Assembly (NCBI GenBank): GCA_963669265.1
Contig: OY769916.1
Location: forward strand, 2,728,001 to 2,792,000
Direction of reading: 5' to 3'
Length of the DNA: 64,000 bases
DNA from: SZUA-547 sp963669265
GTDB lineage: Bacteria; Pseudomonadota; Alphaproteobacteria; Rhodobacterales; Rhodobacteraceae
Shown here: positions 9,376 through 19,300 of the stretch, one piece after another
Numbering within the stretch: the first letter of the stretch is position 1
Layout: each line of letters opens with the position of its first letter
The notes under the pieces: model-generated
The model's database searches: none
Seen by the model: the letters and a program-made list of their open reading frames with translations, nothing else
What the model was told of the DNA's origin: nothing
Position numbers and translations under genes: made by a program

Positions 9376-9852
9376 ATGTTCTCTCCCGATGACACGCCTA
9401 ATCCCGACATCGCCCCCGGTTTCGTCCTAGCGCGCGGCGTCTGCCGTTTTTTGCTGGATCAGGGGTTTGCTCCGGTTACGGAGTTTATCCCAGCGCGGGG
9501 GCTGCGCGCGGATGTGACGGCGCTCGGTCCAAAGGGCGAGATTTGGGTCGTCGAGTGCAAGTCCAGCCGCGCCGATTTCCAGACCGACCAGAAATGGGTG
9601 GGATATCTGGAATGGTGCGACGCGTTCTTTTTCGCGGTTCCGCCTGATTTTCCGGTGGAGATCCTGCCCGATAACGAAGGTTTGATCCTCGCCGACGCCT
9701 ACAACGCCGAGATCGTCCGCGACGCGGTCGAACGCAAGCTGGCCGCGGCCCGCCGCAAGGCGCAGACGCTGAGGCTGGCGCGCGCCGCCGCGGGTCGATT
9801 GCGCCGCGCCGAGGACCCTCGCGCCCGAGCGCTGGACGACATGGGTGACTGA
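9376..9852 (+). CDS. mmcB: MmcB family DNA repair nuclease-like protein
   Basis: A 158-residue protein of the MmcB family, known from the alphaproteobacterial DNA-damage response and thought to have a PD-(D/E)XK nuclease fold. The visible core is LRADVTALGPKGEIWVVECK, giving the D-x(n)-E-x-K pattern, followed by FFAVPPDFP and a basic Arg/Ala-rich C-terminal helix. The family usually accompanies mutagenic repair genes (imuAB-dnaE2), which are not in this window. It is preceded by a stem-loop at 9329 and followed 50 bp later by an oxidoreductase gene. Confidence 0.8.
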   Translation: MFSPDDTPNPDIAPGFVLARGVCRFLLDQGFAPVTEFIPARGLRADVTALGPKGEIWVVECKSSRADFQTDQKWVGYLEWCDAFFFAVPPDFPVEILPDNEGLILADAYNAEIVRDAVERKLAAARRKAQTLRLARAAAGRLRRAEDPRARALDDMGD

Positions 9853-9902
9853 TCCACGTCTTGTGCTAACAGAAACCAATGTCGGAATCGGGAGAGCATG
9901 GA

Positions 9903-10913
9903 ATGCGGACCATTCGTTGGGGAGTCGTGAGCACGGCGAAGATCGGGCGGGACTTCGTTTTGCCCGCGATCCTGAAGGCTGACGGCGCGGAATTGGCGGC
10001 GATCGGATCGCGCGATCTGTCGCGCGCCGAAGCCTGCGCGGAAGAGTTCGGCGCGGCGCGCGCGCATGGTTCCTATGAGGATCTGATCGCCGATCCCGAA
10101 ATCGACGCGATCTATAATCCTTTGCCGAACCATCTGCATGTCCCGGTGACACTGCAGGCGGTCGCGGGCGGCAAGCACGTGCTCTGTGAAAAACCGATCG
10201 GCCTGACCGCGGCGGAGGCGACGAAACTGATCGCGGCGCGCGACAAAGCGGACGTCGTGGTGCAGGAAGCCTTCATGATCCGATCCCATCCGCAGTGGAA
10301 GACCGCGCTGGGCTGGGTGGAGGCGGGTCGGATCGGGCGGGTGCTGACCGTCTCGACGCTGTTTTCCTATTTCAACCGTGATCCCGGAAATGTCCGGAAC
10401 ATGGCGGATATCGGCGGCGGCGCGCTCTACGATATCGGCTGCTACGCCATCCTCGCCGCCCGATTGGCCTTTGGGCGGGATCCTGCGCGCGTCGCGGCGG
10501 TGATCGATCGGGATCCGGATTTCGGCACCGACCGTCTGGTCTCGGCGCTTCTGGATTTTGGCGGGGGCGCGGCGACCCTTTCCGTCTCCACCCAGGCGGT
10601 TCCCTATCAGCGCGTCCAGATTCTGGGAGAGACCGGGCGGATCGAGATCGTGATCCCGTTCAACGCGCCCATCGACGCGACGGTTCGGATCTTTCTGGAC
10701 GACGGCTCAGAACTCGGCGACGCCTCCGCTGCTGCGGAGACGATCGCGCCCGTGGATCAGTATGCGCTGGAGATCGAGGATTTCGGCCGCGCGACGCGGG
10801 GCGAGGCGCCGCCGCCTATGACGCTGGAGGACTCGGTCGCGAACATGGCCGTCATCGACGCGGTGTTCCGCGCTGGCGAGACCGCCGACTGGGCGACGGT
10901 CAAACGGCCTTAG
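9903..10913 (+). CDS. Gfo/Idh/MocA family NAD(P)-dependent oxidoreductase
   Basis: A cytoplasmic dehydrogenase of sugars or related polyols; the exact substrate cannot be read. The N-terminal Rossmann domain begins RWGVVSTAKIG. The family signature CEKPIG provides the catalytic Lys, and the C-terminal alpha/beta domain includes GGGALYDIGCYAI. ATG 9903 is preferred over 9879 because GGGAG lies 8 bases upstream. The last 4 bases overlap the end of the convergent histidine kinase gene. Confidence 0.85.
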   Translation: MRTIRWGVVSTAKIGRDFVLPAILKADGAELAAIGSRDLSRAEACAEEFGAARAHGSYEDLIADPEIDAIYNPLPNHLHVPVTLQAVAGGKHVLCEKPIGLTAAEATKLIAARDKADVVVQEAFMIRSHPQWKTALGWVEAGRIGRVLTVSTLFSYFNRDPGNVRNMADIGGGALYDIGCYAILAARLAFGRDPARVAAVIDRDPDFGTDRLVSALLDFGGGAATLSVSTQAVPYQRVQILGETGRIEIVIPFNAPIDATVRIFLDDGSELGDASAAAETIAPVDQYALEIEDFGRATRGEAPPPMTLEDSVANMAVIDAVFRAGETADWATVKRP

Positions 10914-11974
10914 TCGGTGTTCGGCGCCAGTAGTCGCGGCGGAAAGACCAGCCGGGCGGAGAACCCCGTGTCTGGCGCGGTCTCGATCTCAAGCCTTGCG
11001 CCGTTGGATTCGGCGAAACGTTGCGCGATGGGCAGGCCCAGACCGACGCCGCCGCGCTGTTCCGCGGCCGATGGCGCGCGGTTCGGACGCCCGAATGGCG
11101 TCAGCGCGAGTCGCAGATCCTCTGGGGACAGGCCCGGCCCGTCATTGGAGACGTTCAGCACGGCCCCGAGCGAGCTGTCGGTCGTCAGAGAGATCTCGAC
11201 CGCGCTCTCCGCATGAGCCACTGCATTGCGCGCCAGATTGCCGAATGCGCGCAGGATCTGATCCGGGTCGGCCGCAACCACCGGGGATTGCGCGCCCGTC
11301 GCTACGGTCAGCGTGATACCCCTTTGCTCCGCCTCCAACGCCAGCATGCGCGCCGTGCGCTGTGCGATTTCCGCCAGTTCCGTGTGCGATTGGCGCTGCG
11401 ACGCCGTCCGTCCGGCGGTGGAGAAATCCAGCAGATCCCGCGCCATGCGAGAGGCGAATCGCCCCGCCTCGGCGATGTCGTTCAGATAGTCCAGCCGGGT
11501 CTGCTCGGCCATATGGGGGCCGCTCGCCGCGACGAACTCGGCGAACCCGACAATGGCGGTCAAAGGGGTGCTCAGATCATGGGCGATCCGGGCGAGGTCT
11601 AGGCCGTCCGCCGAACCAGTGGCGGTCTCTGGCGCAACGGCCGCATCACGTTCGAGGCTCGCGAGTTCCAACTCGATCAGCACGCCCGCGCCGCCGCGCT
11701 CCAACATCTTGAGTCCAGACCGGCATCGCACCTGGCGTCCGGCGAAGATCACCGGTCCGTATTCGCTGCGTCCGGCGGTCGTCAGCAGGGCGTGACAGGC
11801 GTTGGACAAGGCGGCGACGGGCAGGGTGGCGGAGAGCGGGTCGCCCGCGTCGGTAGGTATGGCGTCAGGAAACAGCGTGATCGCGGCGGCGTTCGCCCAA
11901 GCCACGGTCTGTAGCGCTGGGTCCCAAAGCCATGACGGCGCAGGATCGGCACTCTCGGCGTCCTGCGAACGCAT
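10910..11974 (-). CDS. Orphan soluble sensor histidine kinase
   Basis: A 354-residue two-component kinase without membrane helices, so it senses a cytoplasmic cue. The N-terminal 110 residues look like a PAS-type sensor (WLWDPALQTVAWAN). The HisKA motif IAHDLSTPLTAI holds the phospho-acceptor His132. The ATPase domain has NLARNAVAHA (N box), NDGPGL (G1) and GVGLGLPIA (G2). No response regulator is next to it, so its partner is elsewhere. A 74-residue gene lies just upstream on the same strand and may share its transcript. Confidence 0.85.
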   Translation of the reverse strand: MRSQDAESADPAPSWLWDPALQTVAWANAAAITLFPDAIPTDAGDPLSATLPVAALSNACHALLTTAGRSEYGPVIFAGRQVRCRSGLKMLERGGAGVLIELELASLERDAAVAPETATGSADGLDLARIAHDLSTPLTAIVGFAEFVAASGPHMAEQTRLDYLNDIAEAGRFASRMARDLLDFSTAGRTASQRQSHTELAEIAQRTARMLALEAEQRGITLTVATGAQSPVVAADPDQILRAFGNLARNAVAHAESAVEISLTTDSSLGAVLNVSNDGPGLSPEDLRLALTPFGRPNRAPSAAEQRGGVGLGLPIAQRFAESNGARLEIETAPDTGFSARLVFPPRLLAPNTD

Positions 11975-11992
11975 TGTCGCCGGTCGCGCCGG

Positions 11993-12205
11993 TCAGCGAT
12001 TTCGGCGCGGTTTTTCCCCGCGGCCAGTGGCGCGGGCGCTTTTCGCCGCGAAGAGAATCTCCTCCGCGATTTCTTCGGCGTCCTCGGGAGTGAAGTCCAG
12101 CGGCAGTTCCAGACCGCTGGCTTCGACAAAGATTCGCACCATCCCCAAATCTGTCGGGCCAACCTGAAGGTTCGCCTCAACGTCGCTTTCGCTGTTTATT
12201 CCCAT
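11993..12205 (-). CDS. Small conserved protein, DUF6324-like
   Basis: A 70-residue acidic protein starting MGINSESDVEANLQVGPTD and ending in a basic tail. I recall this N-terminal string from a small Rhodobacterales family (DUF6324), but could not check. The middle (EASGLELPLDFTPEDAEEIAEEI) predicts one amphipathic helix. ATG 12205 is preferred because a GAGGGAG site lies about 12 bases upstream. It lies 18 bp ahead of the histidine kinase gene on the same strand, so co-transcription is likely. No function is known. Confidence 0.6.
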   Translation of the reverse strand: MGINSESDVEANLQVGPTDLGMVRIFVEASGLELPLDFTPEDAEEIAEEILFAAKSARATGRGEKPRRNR

Positions 12206-12327
12206 AATACGGTCCACTCCCTCTTAACGTGCTACCCTGCGACGGCGGCTCTCGCAAGCACGCTGGCGATTGAGGGACGGCACAGGTTGCAAATCTTCGC
12301 GGCCAGCGCTAGAGACGGCGCCACATC

Positions 12328-12404
12328 GCCGACGTAGCTCAGTTGGTTAGAGCACTAGATTGTGGATCTAGGGGTCCCCCGTTCGAGCCGGGGCGTCGGT
12401 ACCA
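12328..12404 (+). tRNA. trnH: tRNA-His (GTG anticodon)
   Basis: Full cloverleaf of 77 bases with encoded CCA. The acceptor stem is GCCGACG / CGTCGGT. The anticodon arm is CTAGA-TTGTGGA-TCTAG with anticodon GTG, and the T arm is CCCCG-TTCGAGC-CGGGG. The base before position 1 is C, not G, and the discriminator base 73 is A. Lack of the G-1:C73 pair is the known hallmark of alphaproteobacterial tRNA-His, which depends on a matching histidyl-tRNA synthetase. Its 3' end borders the putative island, a common integration point. Confidence 0.95.
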
Positions 12405-12964
12405 GTTCAAGTCCCTGACCACGTAGGGACGATGGTTGTGGTAGCCATGTCCGGATGATGAGCCGGGAATGCCAAATGCCGGGCATGGCTACCCGTTGGC
12501 CACTTGCTGAGCAGAAAACAGGCGTTATCGAGCCTCGGGCGACGACCGAGGAAGACGAAGGAAGGGAAGCGCGTCTTTCAGGCTCTGGAGATCGTCGCCA
12601 AGGTCCGCCCCCTGCCTGCCGCCCGAACTTGCAAATTCTGTTTAGGTGTGGCGCGTATATTAAAATTCGCGGATTTGAACTTTTTGCTAATGCTGTAGGC
12701 TTGGGCGTACGGCTAGGGAAATCGGCCATTCATAGAGACTCTGATCAATGGCCGTTAGGCGGACAAAGCCTTCATAGCCATCTGCAGATCCAATGACCGG
12801 TTTCGGCGCTTGGCGAAAAATCGTTCAGAAGGGTTGCACTTGGTAGTGGAGTTCTGGAAGCGGTACATTGCTATGATGGGCGCTAAAGTTAGCAATTCCG
12901 CCCGCTAATCTTGGCGACCCATCACCTCTGCTGAGGTCCAATTCCAACTCATTGCGAGTGAAAA
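12405..12964 (+). other. Non-coding stretch with a long inverted repeat after tRNA-His
   Basis: About 560 bp without a credible gene; two overlapping open frames here have no plausible start site or family and one reads backwards through the tRNA. The part at 12630-12780 is clearly richer in A+T than the flanks. It holds the inverted repeat at 12440-12493 and a small hairpin ACCTC-TGCT-GAGGT at 12924-12937 in the leader of the next gene. Composition and position just after a tRNA suggest remnant or acquired DNA. Confidence 0.5.
12440..12493 (+). repeat. 15-bp inverted repeat, possible stem-loop
   Basis: Arms 12440-12454 (GGTAGCCATGTCCGG) and 12479-12493 (CCGGGCATGGCTACC) match at 14 of 15 positions, with a G-T pair at the exception, around a 24-base loop. 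It starts 36 bases after the tRNA-His 3' end. It could be the end of a small mobile element, a structured RNA or a recombination site. No T-run follows, so a terminator is unlikely. Confidence 0.55.
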
Positions 12965-13399
12965 ATGTCCAGCGCACCGGAAAAGTTCGAACTCTACAAG
13001 CTCTACCTCGCCACTTCTGAGAGAACGGGCGATCGCAGAGCGACGACCAATCAATGGATGCTCAGCGTCAACAGCGCCCTTGTCGGTCTCTATGGCGTTC
13101 TGGCGCCCGGTTTGGACGAACACGCCGTTCCGCCCCACTGGAGCTGGGCCGTTCCATTGGCGGGCGTCATTGTGTGTCTGGCCTGGGCGGGTCTACTGGC
13201 TGGTTATCGCAAGCTCAACGGAGCCAAACTCAAGGTGCTTCAGGAGATTGAAGAGGATTGGCCGATCCGTCCTTTCCGTCAGGAACAAATTCACTACAAG
13301 GCGGCGGGCCGGCGGCGCTTATCGACCATCGAAACCGTCATTCCGTGGAGTTTTCTGGTCCTCTATGGGTTGATGTTCGCGTTTGCCTTCATCGATTGA
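12965..13399 (+). CDS. Small membrane protein, RipA/SLATT-like
   Basis: A 144-residue protein. The N-terminal segment KFELYKLYLATSERTGDRR leads into NQWMLSVNSALVGLYGVLAP, which may be a first membrane segment. Clear membrane helices follow at about 60-80 (AVPLAGVIVCLAWAGLLAGY) and 123-142 (VIPWSFLVLYGLMFAFAF), separated by a charged cytoplasmic segment. The layout resembles the RipA-type octameric membrane proteins and, more loosely, SLATT pore-forming effectors; that match is from memory. Its 3' end overlaps the 3' end of the giant TIR-STAND gene by 37 bp in convergent orientation. A joint role with that gene is inference. Confidence 0.6.
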   Translation: MSSAPEKFELYKLYLATSERTGDRRATTNQWMLSVNSALVGLYGVLAPGLDEHAVPPHWSWAVPLAGVIVCLAWAGLLAGYRKLNGAKLKVLQEIEEDWPIRPFRQEQIHYKAAGRRRLSTIETVIPWSFLVLYGLMFAFAFID

Positions 13400-16300
13400 G
13401 CGCCTGTCGTCATGGCTGCGCATACGCCCGGGTCTTGCGCGCCGGTCATACGGAACCTGCTCTTGGCCCAATCGCCGCCGCCATAGACGCGGCACGCCTG
13501 CTCGACGAGCGCTTCAGGGCGCCAGGTTAGTTCTACAACCCCTTCATCGGTTCTCGCCAGCAACGTGGAGGCGTCGTCGCCCGCGAACGCCAGTTGCCGA
13601 AGCTCAGCCAACGGGATCGAAATGACGCGTTCACGCGCCTCCAAATCCCAGATATTCGCCGTCGTGTCCCCAGTGATCACGGCGGCGTAGCGGCCGTCAG
13701 CCGACACCGTGGAGCCTGAAATCTTACCTCTTTCGATCAGTCGTTCGGTGACGCCGTCGGTCAGATTGTGCAGGATGATGGCCTGATCGGAGATTAGGAC
13801 GAATACGTCCCCGCCGAGCGCGAATGCAGGCCTGTAGCCGTTGTGAATTCGCACATGGCTGTCCATCGCATTGTCTTGGCTGGTCTGGACCGTGTAACTG
13901 GCGGATCGGCCGCTCGCGAAGACGATTTCGCGGGTCCCCAGATCGAAGACGACCTGTTGGTTCAATGCCGCCGATGCGAGATATCGGTTGTTCTCCGACA
14001 AGGCGAGTTGGCCATAGGTCAGGTCGGTCGGCAGACTGAATTTATGCGCGCCGGTGGCCACGTCCCATACCGATATTTCGGGCTCGCCGACGGGGTTCCC
14101 ATCCGCATCTTCGGCGCCGAGCGCAGCAGCGAATAACGCGCCATCCGGGCTGACCGCTGCAAAGGCCAACGGTTTATCGTCGATCAGCGTTCGCGTCTCA
14201 CCTGATTTGGCGTTCCACCACACCAACCCGAAATCGTCGCCTTTGCGGACGGTGTTGCCCTCATGTCGCGACAGGAAGGCCACGCTATCATTTGCGATCC
14301 AGGCGCCGTTGAAGAAATACGGCCAGTCGAGAGCCTGGTGGAGCAGGTCGCCTGACGCCGCATCGCGCAGTTCCGCGCGTCCCCCGGAGTCGATGGACCA
14401 ATCGCTGTCTCTTAAAGACAGAAGCACTTGGGAGCCGTCTGGCGACAGGTTCGCCTTGAGAACATTATAAGCGCCGTCGCGTTCACTCAGATTGATCACA
14501 TTGGCGTCCGCCGCGCCGTCGAACACCTGTGTCGGGCCCCAGTAATTCTCGGCCAGCGTCGTGGTGGATCCCCGGGCGGTGCGAAGTTCACCGTTGTTCT
14601 TTGCACGAATGGCGTCGAGCCGCTCGCCGGGCAGGGTCAACCGACGGGCGCGGCGGTCCGTGCCCTGATAGATGACCTCCGATCCGCCAGGGACGACAAC
14701 GATGTCACCGGATCCCAACGACCGACGCGCGATCTCGGTTCCGGTCGCCAGGTCAAAGACCCGCAACATACTGAGTCTGATATTCGTGCCACGGCCTTCA
14801 AATTGAGCGCGTTCCTCGTTCAGAAGATAGGCGCCATCGGCGCTGAATTCTGTCCAGATCAACTCGCCATGCGGAAGGGCGCGCATGGAAAACACCGGCG
14901 AGAGCGTGGCGATGTCGATCACCCGGACGGCCTGCTGAATCCACGCGCTTTTCTCAGGCCTAAGTTCCCGACTGCGTATGGCGATCTGGGCGCCGTCCGG
15001 CGAAAAAACGATATCCGAAACCATCTCGGCCGGAACCCGCCGGAGCGGATCCTCGGACCCCGGCGTCCAGACGCCGACCGAAGACCCGACGCGATTGCTT
15101 TCAGCGGAAAAAACCACAGTTTGGCCATCGGGCGACAGGCTGACATGGTTGATTTTACCGTCCGCAATCAAAGATGCGATTTCTTCGAAACGCTCGGTAT
15201 CCCAAAGCCGAATGCTCCTGCCTTTTGCGGTTGCCGCCCGCATAGCATCGCTGGCGTGAACGTAGTCGGACGCAGTGACGGTCGGTGAAATGCGATGGAG
15301 GACGGCGCCGACCGAAATGTCCCAAACCGTCAGGACAGAGTCATGGTCCCAAACCGCGATCAAGTTAGGATCCCTCAAGAACCGGACTTCTTTGGGAAAA
15401 CTGTGCAACGGGATTATGGCGCGTTCTGATCCGCTCACCGTGTCGAACACATAAAGCGCCTGGCCCCCATCCTTGTCGATGACGACGACAGCCTGTGCTC
15501 CATCCGCCGAAATGTCAGACGCCTGTATGAATCCATCGACCGTCTGTTCGTGCAGGACTTGCCCGTTCTCCGTTCTCAGGATGTGGATTCGCGTCACAAC
15601 AGGGTCATCGCTGAGACGCTTTACCGTCATCAGCCGGTCCCCATCCGGAAAAAAGACCGGCGATTCGACGGATCGGTCGGTGTGGGGCCTTTCATTCCGC
15701 CAGAGGCTGTCTCCGGTCGATGCATCCCTGATCTCCAGGGCCCGCGGCTCGGACAGCGCGACATAGCGGCCGGTCAGGTCGCTGTCCTGATGCTCAATAC
15801 TCCATCCTTTGGGGTGCGTCGCCTCCCAAGGAGCGTCATGACCCGGCGGGAAGTAGAGCAGCCAATGCTGTAGATAGTCGTCTTGCGACAGAACCGCGCC
15901 GGACACGCTGAGGGCACCAGTTGAATACGCCTCCGAATTGATCCGCCGGTACCCGCTGGGGAGGTCCACGCGTTTCGACCACACAGTGTCGCCGCTTCTG
16001 ACATCTTTCAGCACGAGATCCCACGGCGCCAACCTGTCTGACGCCGCTCCGTCGCTGGGTTCATACGCAAGAAGCGCCATGCGTCCGTCATTCGTGACGG
16101 CGGCGGACCATGGCCGTGGACCGTCGACCCTGCCGATGTTCTCCGCGGTTTCAGCCGCAACGACTTTCAGTGTTTCCAGATCGGCGTCATATATGAGCGC
16201 GATCTTTCCATCCGGGCTGCGCCAACGCGCGGCGGGCAGCGATTGCTCCCTCTGCCCTGTCGCAAGGTTCCATATAGAGGTGCCCCCGTCGGAATCTCTG

Positions 16301-19300
16301 ATGACGGCCAAATCATCCGTTGATGGCCAATTTACGTTTGAAACGCCTCCGGGCTCGCCAAGTTCGGCTTGGACGCGCCCTGTTTTTCGATTGTGAATAC
16401 GCAGCTTGTAATCGTCCACGAGCAGGTTCTCATCCGATGGCGAAAAACCGCTGAAGACCCCGTCAATTGGAACCGTGTCCAAAAGGCGGCCGTCCGCCGC
16501 CGACCAGAGCATTATCTCGTCCTTGCCCCAATGTTCGGCCGCCAGAACACGCCCATCCGAGCTGAGATGCGGCGCCGTCAGCGGTCCATTCACAGACCAA
16601 TTCGCCAGCAACCTACCGGATCTCTGTTCCACAATCGCTACGTCTGACCAGTTCGCGGCGTCACGCCCGTCGCCAAAGACGACGCCCAGACGTGCGCCAA
16701 ATCGGTCCGCCGCAATCTGCGCGATCCGCGCGCCCAGCTCTTTCTCCGCCAGCACCGTCGCGCTCTCGGGATCGATGCGAAGAAGCCGTCCGGCTTGGAT
16801 CCCGACCAGCAGCGAGCCAGAAGCGTCGAATGTCATCGCTGTGACCTCCTCGTCTTCCAACAGACGGCTGACCGGCCCCGGCGCGACAGTTCTCAGATCC
16901 AGCCCGTTCTCGCCGCCGACCGCTATCCGGGCGGCGTCCGGGGAAAATGCGATCTCGCGCGCGAGACCGGGATAGGTCCACCCTTCCAACGCCTCGGCGC
17001 CATTGGCGTCCCACAGCGCGATGACGCTTTCATATGTCGTGTTTTCGCCCTCTGACGACTTGACGCGACTGCCGGCGCCCGCGATCAGGCCATCTGTGGA
17101 GATCGCCGGATACGAGGGCATGCCTTGCGCGCCATCGATTGTGAATTCCCTGGCTACCGTGCCGATCCGGGCGTCCCAAAGGCGAACTGTCCTGTCGCTG
17201 TGAGAGGTGATCGCCCAGTGTCCCGACGCCGCCAAACTGGTCGGATACCCGGCCAAATGGGCCTGAGCCAGCTTGTTCATCCGGATCTCGCCCTTGATCG
17301 GGGCGGAGCCGTCCAGCGGAACGAAGGTCAGCGCCCCGTTCCAGGTTTCGTCTTCCAGCACGACGAGGGTTTCACCGGCCAGCGCCGCGTATAAGGACCT
17401 CGTCTCGCCGCTCCGCGGGAATTTCAGCTCTCCGGTGGGGGTCCAGTCCGGCGCATGACGCAGCTCGACGCGTCCATTTTCGTGAACGACGACCAGTCGC
17501 TCTTCGTCTTCGTGGAACAGCGCCGCCATGTCGCCGGTCTGAAGGTTCGCTTTCTGCGGCCGCCAGTCGTCCGTCGCACCGAAATGCAAGGCGCGCATCT
17601 CACCCGACGCAACCCATGTCGCGCCGTCATGGGATAGGGCGATCTCTGCGCCGCCGGGAACCGCGCCGCGCGCCACCTCCGAAAGATCCAGCGGGTCCAG
17701 GAACGCGATCTGGGTGTCGACCCCAACCTTTTCGGCGTCTGATCCGGCGTAGAACATGTCGCGCCGCGTCCACGCCGCGATGCGGCCGTCCTTTGAGAAC
17801 GTCACAGTTCCACGCCATGGCACATCAACCAATGGGTCATTCGCGGGTTTATATGACAGCGCCCGGCGAAGAACCTGCAAGGCGCCCTCCGTTCCGGTTT
17901 GATTGAGGGAGTCGAGCGCGATCATCGCCGCAGCCCCGGTCTCGCCGGTGTTTTCGTCCAGCGCGCGGTCGGCGACCGCCGCCAGATTCAGGGCCACCGC
18001 AAGTTCGGCTTCGGCCTCGGCGCGGGCGGCCTGTTGCAAGGCCAGTTGGTTCGCGGCTTCCTCGCGCTGCCGGGCTTCGCGTTCCTTGACGAACAACCAA
18101 CCTGCGCCGCCGCCCATGACGAGAAAAATGATCGCCGTCGCCGCCGAGACTCGGCTGAGCCAAATCGCCCGCTTCCGCGAACGCTCGCGCTCCTCGGTCA
18201 GTTCGGCTTTGCGCCGCTCGATCCTGGCTCGGCCCGCGTCGTCATGCGCCTGGCTCGCCTCGATAAAAAGGCGGTCCTGATCGCTGATATCTTCCGCGCG
18301 GGACTTGAGCCAGGCGCGCGCATTCGCCAGAGCGAGACCCATCAACAGCGCATCGTCCCGCCCACTCTCGTCCAACGCCTCCCACGCGGCGCGGCTCTGG
18401 TCCAACTGCGCGCGCCACGCGAGAAACTCGAACTCCTGCTCGATCCAGCTTGTCAGGCGCGGCCAGCGGCGGAGCAGCATCTCATGCGCCACCTGGATCG
18501 CAGGTTCGCCCGCCTCTTCGGTCGCCGTCAAAAGCCGCCAGTCGCGTTCGCAGAGCGCCTGCGCAAGCCGCCATTCGCCCGGACTGCACTCGCTTTCCAC
18601 GGTGCGGCGCCGAACCGGTTGGCCGCCCCGAGACGCGTGGACGAGCCGAAGCGTAAAGAGACGCCGCAGAGTCTCAACTTCCGTTTCATTCAGTTCAACG
18701 AAACGCTCTGCGCGCTCGACCAGTGGGCGACCGACATTTATTTCCGAGGCGGGAAGCGCGAGAACGCCGCTTGCCGCGGCGTCGGACTGCATTTTTTCCC
18801 AGGCTGCGGCGAGCAGATAGGAAAGAAGCGGCAGGCCGCCGATTTCCTTTGCTGTCGCCTCCGCAAGGGCGGGGACCGCCTCTGGCGGCTCAATGCGCAC
18901 GCCGAGCGCGGTGGCCGGTTTCCGGATCACATTCTCGATGTCGCGCCCGGTCATCGGTGGCACGTCAACCACGTTGGATGTCGCGAATAAATGGGCGTCG
19001 CTTTGAAGGTGGCCGTAATAGTCGGACCGCAGGCTGCCAATCAGCCGCAGATCCGACTCGCTGACGGCGTCGCGCAACAAGGTTGAAAATAGATCGACGT
19101 CTTTTGGATCGGCCTGCGTATAAAGCTCTTCATACTGGTCAACATAGAGAAGCAGACTGGACGGCGCCGCGCCACCCGCACGTTTCGCCGCCTCTTGACG
19201 CGCGGCGGTGGCCAAGTCTCGCAGATTGGCCCCGTTCTGAAAATTCTCGGCCCATTTGATCGCCTCGGCCACCGCATCGGCGTGACCCTGGAGCCAGGTT

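Noticed and set aside
12355..12729. 124-codon minus-strand frame reading into tRNA-His
   Set aside because: Its end reads backwards through the tRNA (string ending RLERGTPRSTI), a well-known artefact of tRNA genes.
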